16,022 nucleotides of DNA from PVC group bacterium (lineage in GTDB: Bacteria > Verrucomicrobiota > Kiritimatiellia > SS1-B-03-39 > UBA6053), in contig PXDP01000335.1 of assembly GCA_003565035.1 (NCBI GenBank), positions 1-16,022 on the forward strand. Reading direction: 5' to 3'. Shown piece after piece: positions 6,943 through 14,733 of this stretch (position 1 is its first letter; every line of letters begins with the position of its first letter). The notes beneath the pieces are model-generated. The model did no database searches. It was not told the origin of the DNA and saw only the letters and a list, made by a program, of their open reading frames with translations. The translations under genes were made by a program, and so were the position numbers.

Positions 6943-7830
6943 ATGTCTGTTAAAAATTTAACGATCCCTTTTCTTTTACTGTTTGTGGCGGCCTGCGGCC
7001 GTCAGCCCCGGGTCCGGACGTACCTGGAGGAAATTCAGGTGCCCACGCAGTCCGTTCCGCAGGTGGCGGGAACCGGGCCCATGGCCGATTTGCCGTCGAA
7101 TTTGCCGCCGGATCATCCGCTGCGCAATCTCCAGCAGGAGGATTTGCCGCCCAACCATCCTTTGCGGACAGGTGAAGGGGCCGGCACCGCCGGGTTGCCC
7201 CCGGATCATCCGTTGCGGACGATGCAGGCTCCCCCGCTCACGGTGGACCCGATTCCCGAAAATCTGCCCGAAGGTCATCCGACCTTTGACATGGCGAACG
7301 CCCCCATTTTGACCGATCCGAATCCTCCCCGCGCTCCGGTGCCGGCCGCTCCGTCCGCCGCCGCGCCGATGATGGGGCGCGAATCGGAAGTGCCCCCGCC
7401 GCCTTCGGCCAGCGATCTGGCCTGGGAAGTGCCAGAGGGCTGGCGGCAGCAGGCCGGGGCCGGCATGCGTCTGGCCTCGTTCACGGTTGAAGGAGATGAC
7501 TCCGGTGCGCTGACCACGCTGATTGTTCTGGGCGCGGGGGCCGGCGGGGTGGAGGCCAACATCCGCCGCTGGCGCGGAGAACGCGGTCTGCCCCCCGAGG
7601 CACCCTCCGAACCGATGCGGGTGGCCGGACAAATTGAATTTGTCTTTGTGGATATGGTCAATGAATCGATTCAGGCCGGGGACACGCTGACCACGGTGGG
7701 CGCCATCTTTGATCTGGGCAACCGCACTGCCTTTCTGAAGTTTGTGGGCCCCCCCGAAGTCGTGGCCCGCCAGCGCATTCCCTTTTTGCAGCTTGCCGGA
7801 TCGCTGCGCCGGGTTGAGGAGACACCATGA
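6943..7830 (+). CDS. Lipoprotein with LPxxHP repeats, in the cytochrome c maturation operon
   Basis: A 295-residue predicted lipoprotein. I place the start at 6943, where MSVKNLTIPFLLLFVAAC forms a signal peptide with lipobox VAAC (lipidated C18). An upstream in-frame ATG at 6841 lies inside the channel gene and would bury the signal. Four repeats follow: NLPPDHPLR (53-61), DLPPNHPLR (67-75), GLPPDHPLR (84-92) and NLPEGHPTF (107-115). A proline/alanine-rich linker (about 125-157) leads to a C-terminal domain starting WEVPEGW (161) and containing MRLASF and ANIRRWRGERGLPP. I recognise no catalytic motif. Its stop overlaps the resB start by ATGA, so it is translated with resB and ccsA and probably serves the same extracytoplasmic pathway, perhaps as a haem, metal or apocytochrome handler. 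That role is inference. Confidence 0.75.
   Translation: MSVKNLTIPFLLLFVAACGRQPRVRTYLEEIQVPTQSVPQVAGTGPMADLPSNLPPDHPLRNLQQEDLPPNHPLRTGEGAGTAGLPPDHPLRTMQAPPLTVDPIPENLPEGHPTFDMANAPILTDPNPPRAPVPAAPSAAAPMMGRESEVPPPPSASDLAWEVPEGWRQQAGAGMRLASFTVEGDDSGALTTLIVLGAGAGGVEANIRRWRGERGLPPEAPSEPMRVAGQIEFVFVDMVNESIQAGDTLTTVGAIFDLGNRTAFLKFVGPPEVVARQRIPFLQLAGSLRRVEETP
7099..7287 (+). repeat. Four LPPxHPLR peptide repeats
   Basis: Within the lipoprotein, residues 53-115 carry four copies of a nine-residue unit [N/D/G]LP[P/E][D/N/G]HP[L/T][R/F], spaced 14, 17 and 23 residues apart. The first three copies end in HPLR and the fourth is diverged. Every unit keeps the His-Pro pair, so histidine-mediated ligand binding is a reasonable guess but unproven. 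Confidence 0.8.
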
Positions 7831-8939
7831 AGGTATTCGCGAATATCAAACTGACCGTTTTCTGTCTGTTTTGGCTGGGGGTGCTGACCTTCTGGGGCAC
7901 CGTCTATCAGGTGGACAACGGGATTTATCAGGCGCAGCACCGCTTTTTTGATTCGCTGATCTTTTTCGGCCCCCTGTTTATTCCGCTTCCCGGCGGCATG
8001 TTGACCATGGGGGTGCTGTTTCTGAATCTGATCGCCTCGTTTTTTGTGCATTATCAGGCCGGCTGGAAAATGCCGGGGCTGATGCTGACGCATTTGGGGC
8101 TGCTGCTGTTGCTGCTGGGGGGCTTGTTTACCCGTCTCACCGGCATTGAGGCGCAGATGAGTCTGTTGCCGGGGGAGGGGAGCAATCTGGCGGAGGATTT
8201 GCGGGAGTGGGAATTCGCGCTGACGGATGAAATTTCCACCGTGCGCGAGGTGCGGGCGATTGATTTTAGGGATCTTGAGGAGGGGATGCGCTTTGCGCTG
8301 GATGATTCCGGTCTGCGCTTTGTGGTCGAGGCCCTGAATCACAATTCACGGGCAATGCAGGTCCGGGATGATCTGCGGGCCGAGAATGCTCCGGTCAACG
8401 CCAGCGGCATTTCGTTTATCCAGCCTGAACGCCTCGCCAAAGAGCCGCCGGAAAACCGGCCCTCGCTGCTGGTCCGGGTCGAAGGGGCCAAAGAACCCAT
8501 GCGGGCCCTATTCTGGGGGGGGGAGATTCGTTTTCTGCCCATCGAACTGCCCGATGGCGGCGTGCGTTTCCTGCGGCTGCGCCGCAAGCAGCATTCGCTG
8601 CCGCTGTTTATGGAGCTGGTGGAATTTAACCGCACCTATTATCCCGGCAGTCAAATTCCCAAAGATTACCGCAGTCTCATCAACGTGCATCTGGGCGAAG
8701 ATATGGAGCGGAACGCGGTGATCAAAATGAATGAGCCGTTCCGGCATCAGGGCTGGACCTTTTATCAGCAGTCCTTTGCGGTTATGGACGACAATACGGA
8801 GATGTCCGTTTTTGCTGTGACCCGTAATTACGGCCGGTTGATCCCGTACTGGGGCACCGGTATCACCTCGCTGGGCCTGGCGATGCATTTTCTGCAGCTG
8901 CTGATCCTCCAGCTCCGCCGCCGGAGGAAATCCGCATGA
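7827..8939 (+). CDS. resB: ResB/Ccs1-like cytochrome c biogenesis protein
   Basis: A 370-residue integral membrane protein resembling the ResB (Ccs1) half of the System II haem-delivery complex, which works with CcsA to move haem out and attach it to apocytochrome c. Membrane segments are at about 8-27, 41-52 and 57-75, then 84-103. A long periplasmic domain (about 108-340) follows, and a last helix at 341-362 ends in a basic RRRRKS tail. Histidines H75, H89 and H354 sit at or in helices and are candidate haem ligands. It is shorter than classical ResB (about 540 residues) but matches compact versions paired with large CcsA proteins. Both ends overlap neighbours by ATGA, so lipoprotein, resB and ccsA form one coupled unit. 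A run of nine Gs occurs at 8515-8523. Confidence 0.82.
   Translation: MKVFANIKLTVFCLFWLGVLTFWGTVYQVDNGIYQAQHRFFDSLIFFGPLFIPLPGGMLTMGVLFLNLIASFFVHYQAGWKMPGLMLTHLGLLLLLLGGLFTRLTGIEAQMSLLPGEGSNLAEDLREWEFALTDEISTVREVRAIDFRDLEEGMRFALDDSGLRFVVEALNHNSRAMQVRDDLRAENAPVNASGISFIQPERLAKEPPENRPSLLVRVEGAKEPMRALFWGGEIRFLPIELPDGGVRFLRLRRKQHSLPLFMELVEFNRTYYPGSQIPKDYRSLINVHLGEDMERNAVIKMNEPFRHQGWTFYQQSFAVMDDNTEMSVFAVTRNYGRLIPYWGTGITSLGLAMHFLQLLILQLRRRRKSA
8515..8523 (+). repeat. G9 homopolymer inside resB
   Basis: Nine consecutive Gs encode the end of Trp, two Gly and the start of Glu in the periplasmic part of the ResB-like protein. The reading frame is intact at this length. Such tracts are prone to slippage during replication and to sequencing length error. 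Confidence 0.9.
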
Positions 8940-11437
8940 AAACTCTCTTTGCTGTCTTTGCGCTGACCTTTGCTTCTTTTTCTCTTCGGGCCCAGGCGCC
9001 CGCCGAACCGCCGGAGCGGCTGCTGCGCGTGGTGGGTGCCATGCCGGTGCTGCACGATGGCCGGGTGATGCCCCTGGATACCTTCGCCCGTCTGCACCTG
9101 TTGCAATTCTCCGGGAAAAGAACGATTCAGGATCAGTCCGCGCTGGAATGGATGCTGGATGTGCTGTTTGAACCGGAACAGACCCGGTCTCAGCCCTTGT
9201 TTTTAATCAATAATCATGCTGTTCTTGAGGCCATGGGGGTTCCGGTGACGGAGACCTTTGACGGCGACAGCAAACCGAGCACCCGACGGTTCAGTTTTAA
9301 CCATCTGCTTCCGGGACTGGAACAGCTCGAAACGCTGGCGCGAAAGGCGGACCAAATGAACCCCGACGATCGCGGACCGGTGGAAACCGAGATGATCCGG
9401 CTGTTCACGAATATTTACACCTACCGCTCTCTGGGATTGGTGTTTGCGTATTTGCGTCCTTCCCCGGCTCTGCACATCGAGGACCTTCCCCTCAAGGAAA
9501 CCCTGGGTCTGGATTCGCGCGAAGAGGATTTCGCGTATTTTGAACTTAGGCCCCTGGCAGAAACGCTCTCCGGACGGTTTCGTCAAAACGGCGAAGCGGG
9601 GGGGATGCCGGATATCAGCGACGCGGAAATGAGTTTCCTGCTGAGCATGAGTGAATTCTGGCATCGCAGTCAGCGCATGCCCTTTCAGGTTCTTCCGGCC
9701 GCGCCGCACGGCGAGCCGGAGTGGCTGGCCCCCTTTGACGCGATGTATCAGGATCAGCGCGATAAAGAACTGTCCAATGCGGCCGCGCGGCTGGCGGCAT
9801 TTGGACGGGCCTGGCGGGCCGGTGACTGGGAGACGGCGCAGGAGGCTTACCGCGAGGTGAACGAATTTGTTCAGGGACGCATGCACCATGTCCGCGACGT
9901 AGGCCTGGCCATGAGCGAGGCCCGCTTCAACCGGGCCAATTTCTTCGGTAAAGCCAAATCGCTTTACTTCATTGGCTTCCTGCTTGCGTTTGCGGCCCTG
10001 ATCACCGGCAAGGCGCTGCTGCGAAATCTCGCATGGCTGCCGATCGGGGTTGCCACCCTCTGGCACATCATCGGGCTCTCCTGGCGGGTCTACCTCACGG
10101 CCCGCCCGCCGGTGACCAATCTCTATGGCACCTTCCTGTTTGTGGGGCTGGTGTGTCTGCTGCTGGCATTTCTCATTGAGGCCTTTCAAAAGAACGGCCT
10201 GGGGCTTTTTGCCGGGTCCTTTGTTGCACTGACCTTTCTCTTTCTGGCTGACCGCTTTGCCGTGGAGGGCGACACCCTCGGCAAGGTAGTGGCGGTGCTG
10301 GCCTCCAATTTCTGGCTGAGTACGCACGTGATCGCGGTGACCACCGGGTACGCCGGGGTCTGGATCGCCGGGGTGTTCGGGCATATCTGGCTGGTGATGA
10401 AGCTGATGAACCGGCCCAAAGAAACGCTTCGCCCGGTCATGAGTGCCCTGGACGGTCTGCTGGGCTTCGGCCTGACTTTTGCTTTTCTCGGCACCATGCT
10501 CGGCGGCGTCTGGGCGGATCAGTCCTGGGGACGTTTCTGGGGCTGGGACCCCAAAGAAAACGGTGCGCTGCTGATCGTGCTCTGGACGGCGGTGGTCTAT
10601 CATGCGCGCATTGCCGGGATGATCCGTGAGGTCGGTACCGCCGCCATGGCGGTGCTGGGCTGCGTGATGGTGATGCTGGCGTGGCTGGGCATCAACCTGC
10701 TCGGTGTCGGACTGCACTCGTACGGATTCACCAACGCCATGGCGGTTGGCTTCTATACCTACGTGGCTGCGGAAATCGTGTTTGTGGCGGTGACGGTCGG
10801 TTTCCTGATGATCCGCGACCGGGCCCCGGCCCGGACGGGCGCTGCGGGAGCGTCGGCAGATACGGAAACCGGCGAATCCGTCCCGAAAGACCGTTCACAG
10901 GAAGAGCCGATTCCGCTTCAGTTGCTCTCCGGTCTGCTGACCCTGTTCGGCGCCATGGGTGTCTTTGCGTTCGTGACCCTGAATGTCTTTTCCTCCTCGG
11001 CAAGCCTGTCGGCCGCTCTGATCAAACTTGGCATTTCGCCCTTCCTGCTGGCCGGGTCCATGTTTGTGCTGTTTGCCTCCGCCCTGGCGGGCGGGATCGG
11101 CCTGCACAAGAAAACCGACTGGGGCTGGTCGCTGGCACTGTTTGCGATGATGTTCAATCTCTTCACTAAAGTGCTCTCAGTCGCCAAAATGGGCATTGAA
11201 CTGATGCGGCTGCCGCAGGAAACCTTTGAAATCATCTATGGCGAGCCCAGCGTGTTTCTTCTGCAGAAAGGCATCAACGCGCTGATTTCTTTGATCGTGA
11301 TTGTGTATCTGCTGCGCAAGCCCATCCGCGAACGCTTCGGGATATCCGACGAATCCTTTGCCAAACGCCTGCTGGTGATTTCCGGGATCGCGTTTGCCCT
11401 GCCGGTGTTCTTCACGATCTATTATCTCCTCCGCTGA
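8936..11437 (+). CDS. ccsA: CcsA-like cytochrome c assembly protein with periplasmic N-domain and extra C-terminal helices
   Basis: An 833-residue protein containing the CcsA/ResC haem-handling domain. It begins with a signal-like hydrophobic stretch (1-20), then a periplasmic region of about 310 residues opening with MPVLHDGRVMPLDTFAR, a segment typical of CcsA proteins of this large type. The membrane part starts near 343. The haem-handling WWD-type motif is WGRFWGWDPKE, with WGWDPKE at 535-541. Conserved-type histidines are H377, H464 (in THVIAV) and H594 (in LHSYGF), and PPVTNLYGT marks the outer loop before a helix. A polar linker (about 627-660) separates this from about five further hydrophobic segments up to residue 832, an unusual extension. 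It is coupled to resB by ATGA. With ResB it should form the haem exporter and synthetase at the membrane's outer face. No cytochrome c or ResA-type thioredoxin is in the window. Confidence 0.88.
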   Translation: MKTLFAVFALTFASFSLRAQAPAEPPERLLRVVGAMPVLHDGRVMPLDTFARLHLLQFSGKRTIQDQSALEWMLDVLFEPEQTRSQPLFLINNHAVLEAMGVPVTETFDGDSKPSTRRFSFNHLLPGLEQLETLARKADQMNPDDRGPVETEMIRLFTNIYTYRSLGLVFAYLRPSPALHIEDLPLKETLGLDSREEDFAYFELRPLAETLSGRFRQNGEAGGMPDISDAEMSFLLSMSEFWHRSQRMPFQVLPAAPHGEPEWLAPFDAMYQDQRDKELSNAAARLAAFGRAWRAGDWETAQEAYREVNEFVQGRMHHVRDVGLAMSEARFNRANFFGKAKSLYFIGFLLAFAALITGKALLRNLAWLPIGVATLWHIIGLSWRVYLTARPPVTNLYGTFLFVGLVCLLLAFLIEAFQKNGLGLFAGSFVALTFLFLADRFAVEGDTLGKVVAVLASNFWLSTHVIAVTTGYAGVWIAGVFGHIWLVMKLMNRPKETLRPVMSALDGLLGFGLTFAFLGTMLGGVWADQSWGRFWGWDPKENGALLIVLWTAVVYHARIAGMIREVGTAAMAVLGCVMVMLAWLGINLLGVGLHSYGFTNAMAVGFYTYVAAEIVFVAVTVGFLMIRDRAPARTGAAGASADTETGESVPKDRSQEEPIPLQLLSGLLTLFGAMGVFAFVTLNVFSSSASLSAALIKLGISPFLLAGSMFVLFASALAGGIGLHKKTDWGWSLALFAMMFNLFTKVLSVAKMGIELMRLPQETFEIIYGEPSVFLLQKGINALISLIVIVYLLRKPIRERFGISDESFAKRLLVISGIAFALPVFFTIYYLLR

Positions 11438-11461
11438 CTCCGCTTTAGCATTGATTGCACC

Positions 11462-11485
11462 GGGATTCCCGATATAGGAATTCCC
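11462..11485 (+). other. Intercistronic hairpin between ccsA and serC
   Basis: GGGATTCC (11462-11469) pairs with GGAATTCCC (11477-11485) with one bulged T, over a seven-base loop. No T-tract follows, so termination is unlikely to be intrinsic. It could mark RNA processing or limit readthrough in the 89-bp gap before serC. Confidence 0.4.
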
Positions 11486-11526
11486 CTCGAATTGAATTGT
11501 CCACTCCAACCCCATCCTCCATCTCT

Positions 11527-12606
11527 ATGAAACGTATTTACAACTTCAGCGCCGGACCGGCCACGCTTCCTCTCGAAACCCTGCAGCAGGCCCAGGCCGA
11601 TTTTGTGGATTATCAGGGCTCCGGCATGTCCATCATGGAAATGAGCCACCGCGGCAAGCATTACGATGCGGTGCATCAGGAGGCACTGGCCAATTTCCGG
11701 GAGCTGCTGTCGGTGCCCGACACCCATGAAATCGTGTTCATGCAGGGCGGTGCCACCTCGCAGTTTTCGTTTGTGCCGATGAACCTGCTGCATCCGGGTC
11801 AGACGGCGGATTACATCAACTCCGGTGCCTGGGCGAAGAAGGCCATTGCCGAAGCTAAAGTGTTCGGTTCCGTGAATGTGGCGGCGGATTTTGGCAAAGA
11901 AATCCCCACCCGCCAGGCCTATGCCGATGAGCTGAAGCTGACGCCCGGGGCGGCCTACCTGCACTGCACCTCCAACGAGACCATTTCCGGCGCGCAGATT
12001 AAAGCTTTCCCGGAAACGGAGGCCCCGCTGGTTTCCGATATGTCTTCCGATATTCTCAGCCGCGCGCTGGATATCTCCAAGTTCGGGCTGATTTACGCCG
12101 GTGCCCAGAAGAACCTGGGACCCTCCGGTGTCACGCTGGTGATCATCCGCAAGGATCTGGCCGAGCAGGCCAACGCCAACATTCCCGAAATGTTCAAGTA
12201 CCAGACCCACGTTGCCAATCAGTCCCTGTACAACACCCCGCCGACCTTTGCGGTGTACATGCTCTGCCTGGTCACCCGCTGGCTCAAAGCGCAGGGCGGA
12301 GTGGCGGCCATGGAGGCGCTGAACAACCGCAAGTCCGCCACGCTGTATGATCTGATCGACAGCACCGACTTTTACCGCGGCACCGCGCTGCCCGAATTCC
12401 GCTCCACCATGAACGTCACCTTCCGTCTTCCGACCGAAGAGCTGGAGGCCGCCTTCATCAAGGAAGCCAAGGCGATGGACATGGACGGCCTCAAAGGCCA
12501 CCGCTCCGTGGGCGGAATCCGCGCGTCCATCTACAACGCCTTCCCCGAAGAGGGTGTGGATGCGCTGGCGGCCTTCATGAAAGACTTTGAAGCCAAACAC
12601 GGATAA
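11527..12606 (+). CDS. serC: Phosphoserine aminotransferase
   Basis: A 359-residue PLP-dependent aminotransferase that converts 3-phosphohydroxypyruvate and glutamate to phosphoserine and 2-oxoglutarate in serine biosynthesis; it also acts in pyridoxal phosphate synthesis in some bacteria. It opens with KRIYNFSAGPATLP, the SerC signature, and has GSGMSIMEMSHR, and the PLP lysine K195 in GAQKNLGPSGVT. Near the C-terminus KGHRSVGGIRASIYNA carries substrate-binding residues. I chose the ATG at 11527 because homology starts exactly there; an upstream in-frame ATG (11455) would add a non-conserved 24-residue leader. No clear Shine-Dalgarno sequence precedes it. It lies 89 bp after ccsA in the same direction with no functional link apparent. 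Confidence 0.97.
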   Translation: MKRIYNFSAGPATLPLETLQQAQADFVDYQGSGMSIMEMSHRGKHYDAVHQEALANFRELLSVPDTHEIVFMQGGATSQFSFVPMNLLHPGQTADYINSGAWAKKAIAEAKVFGSVNVAADFGKEIPTRQAYADELKLTPGAAYLHCTSNETISGAQIKAFPETEAPLVSDMSSDILSRALDISKFGLIYAGAQKNLGPSGVTLVIIRKDLAEQANANIPEMFKYQTHVANQSLYNTPPTFAVYMLCLVTRWLKAQGGVAAMEALNNRKSATLYDLIDSTDFYRGTALPEFRSTMNVTFRLPTEELEAAFIKEAKAMDMDGLKGHRSVGGIRASIYNAFPEEGVDALAAFMKDFEAKHG

Positions 12607-12626
12607 TTTCGTTTTCGCATTGCATT

Positions 12627-12650
12627 CCGCTGAATTTTCCGATTAAGCGG
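12627..12650 (+). other. Hairpin after serC, possible weak terminator or processing site
   Basis: CCGCTGAAT (12627-12635) pairs with ATTAAGCGG (12642-12650) with a single mismatch and a six-base loop. It lies 20 bases after the serC stop and 12 bases before the tRNA. No U-tract follows on the plus strand, so it may stabilise the serC transcript end or separate it from the tRNA precursor, not terminate it. Confidence 0.35.
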
Positions 12651-12662
12651 GATCTCGTTTGC

Positions 12663-12739
12663 GCACCCGTAGCTCAACTGGATAGAGTGTCGGCCTCCGA
12701 AGCCGAAGGTTGCAGGTTCGAACCCCGCCGGGTGCACCA
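12663..12739 (+). tRNA. tRNA-Arg (anticodon CCG), CCA encoded
   Basis: The cloverleaf folds fully. The acceptor stem is GCACCCG/CGGGTGC (12663-12669 with 12729-12735). The D-arm is GCTC/GAGT with a terminal G-U pair, and the anticodon stem is TCGGC/GCCGA. Loop CTCCGAA puts anticodon CCG at 12697-12699, reading codon CGG. The variable loop is AGGTT, the T-loop TTCGAAC, then discriminator A and genomically encoded CCA at 12737-12739. The T-stem GCAGG/CCCGC has one A-C mismatch (12714 with 12726). The gene lies between serC and rph on the same strand. Confidence 0.95.
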
Positions 12740-12769
12740 TTTTTTCATTTCCACGGGAAGAGACAGACC

Positions 12770-13507
<738 letters not shown>

Positions 13508-13554
13508 CCACAGAGCTTTCTTTCAACACCCCACCCCCTTAAACAGGAACCGCT

Positions 13555-14733
13555 ATGCTGAACGTCGCACTGTTTGGACCGCCCGGAGCCGGGAAAGGCA
13601 CGCAATCGGATTTTCTGGTTGAAAAATTCAACCTGGGCTACATTTCCACCGGAGATTTGCTGCGCAAAGAACTCAAGGCCGACAGTAAACTGGGCCGGGA
13701 GGCCAAAGATATTATCTCGGCGGGCGGTCTGGTGTCCGATGAAATCATTGTCCAGATTCTGGAGAAAACCATTGCCGAAAATCCTTATGCCAGCGGCTTT
13801 CTGTTTGACGGATTTCCGCGCACGCGCATTCAGGCCTACATTCTTGAAGGGCTGATGCTTAAACTGAACACAACCCTGGACTGCCTCATCAATCTGGAGG
13901 TGCCGGAGGAGGAGTCGGTCCGGCGTTTGCTGCTGCGCGGAAAAACATCGGGTCGGAGCGACGACAATGAGACGGTGATCCGGAACCGTCTGAAAGAGTA
14001 TCATGACAAAACCCTGCCGGTTCTTGAGTTTTACCGTGCGCGGGGGCAGTGCGTGGATGTGGACGGCACCCAGTCGATTGAAGCGGTTCGGGATGATGTG
14101 GCGAAAATTGTCCAGGACCAATACAGCAAACGTCCGGTCAGCATTGTGATGTTCGGCTTTCCCGGATCCGGTCGCGGTTCGCAGGCCATGGCTCTGGCGG
14201 AGGAGTTCGGCCTGGAGTTTATCGCCACCGGCAGGATGCTGGAAGAGGAGATGGCGGCCGGTACAGACACCGGGCTGAAAATCCGCGAGCTGTACGAAAA
14301 CGGACAGTTGGTGCCGGATGAGATTGTGATTCCGCTGATTGAGAAAAAACTGGAAAACTCCCGGGGCGTCCGGGGATTTATTTTCAAAGGCTTTCCCCGC
14401 ACCCTGGTTCAGTCCTATATTCTGGACGGTCTGCTGAAAAAACATGAATGCTCGCTCTCCAAAATTCTCGAAATTGATGTGCCGACCCTGCAGCTCATCG
14501 AACGTCTGGACCGTCGAAGCCATACCGACAGCCGCATGCCTTACGACAGCAGCACCGAGAAAATCGTTCGCCGTTTGCGGGAGCACGAACTCAAAACGGT
14601 TCCGGTGATCGAAAAATACGAGCAAATGCATGGGGTGCAGAAAATCGACGGCACCGGAACGTTCGAGGAGGTCTTTGAGCGTTGTGCGGCGGAGGTCCGT
14701 ACGCTGTTTCAGGTGGGGGGACGCCGGGGATGA
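13555..14733 (+). CDS. Tandem adenylate kinase: active N-domain plus degenerate C-domain
   Basis: A 392-residue protein made of two adenylate kinase domains. Domain 1 (about 1-190) is complete: P-loop GPPGAGKGT (8-16, K14), TGD (32-34), GFLFDGFPRT (81-90, D85), and a short-LID type segment with R128, GR (133-134), DDNE and R145. It should convert ATP and AMP to two ADP. Domain 2 (about 194-392) keeps the fold landmarks but not the chemistry: P-loop GFPGSGRGS (201-209) has R207 for the lysine, TGR replaces TGD (225-227), GFIFKGFPRT has K278 for the aspartate, and the LID motif is eroded. Domain 2 is probably a pseudo-kinase with a regulatory or structural role. AGGA lies six bases before the ATG. 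The stop overlaps the next gene by ATGA. An ordinary Adk has about 190-220 residues, and I know of no standard bacterial name for this pairing. Confidence 0.93.
   Translation: MLNVALFGPPGAGKGTQSDFLVEKFNLGYISTGDLLRKELKADSKLGREAKDIISAGGLVSDEIIVQILEKTIAENPYASGFLFDGFPRTRIQAYILEGLMLKLNTTLDCLINLEVPEEESVRRLLLRGKTSGRSDDNETVIRNRLKEYHDKTLPVLEFYRARGQCVDVDGTQSIEAVRDDVAKIVQDQYSKRPVSIVMFGFPGSGRGSQAMALAEEFGLEFIATGRMLEEEMAAGTDTGLKIRELYENGQLVPDEIVIPLIEKKLENSRGVRGFIFKGFPRTLVQSYILDGLLKKHECSLSKILEIDVPTLQLIERLDRRSHTDSRMPYDSSTEKIVRRLREHELKTVPVIEKYEQMHGVQKIDGTGTFEEVFERCAAEVRTLFQVGGRRG

Noticed and set aside
9203..10717. 504-residue minus-strand open frame, rich in Gln and His
   Set aside because: Antisense of ccsA. 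Its composition mirrors hydrophobic codons on the other strand and no domain is visible.
12663..12746. tRNA followed by T6 as an intrinsic terminator, or an integration attachment site
   Set aside because: The tRNA acceptor stem is needed for the tRNA fold, the CCA intervenes before the Ts, and rph follows at once on the same strand. No integrase or repeated tRNA end is visible nearby.
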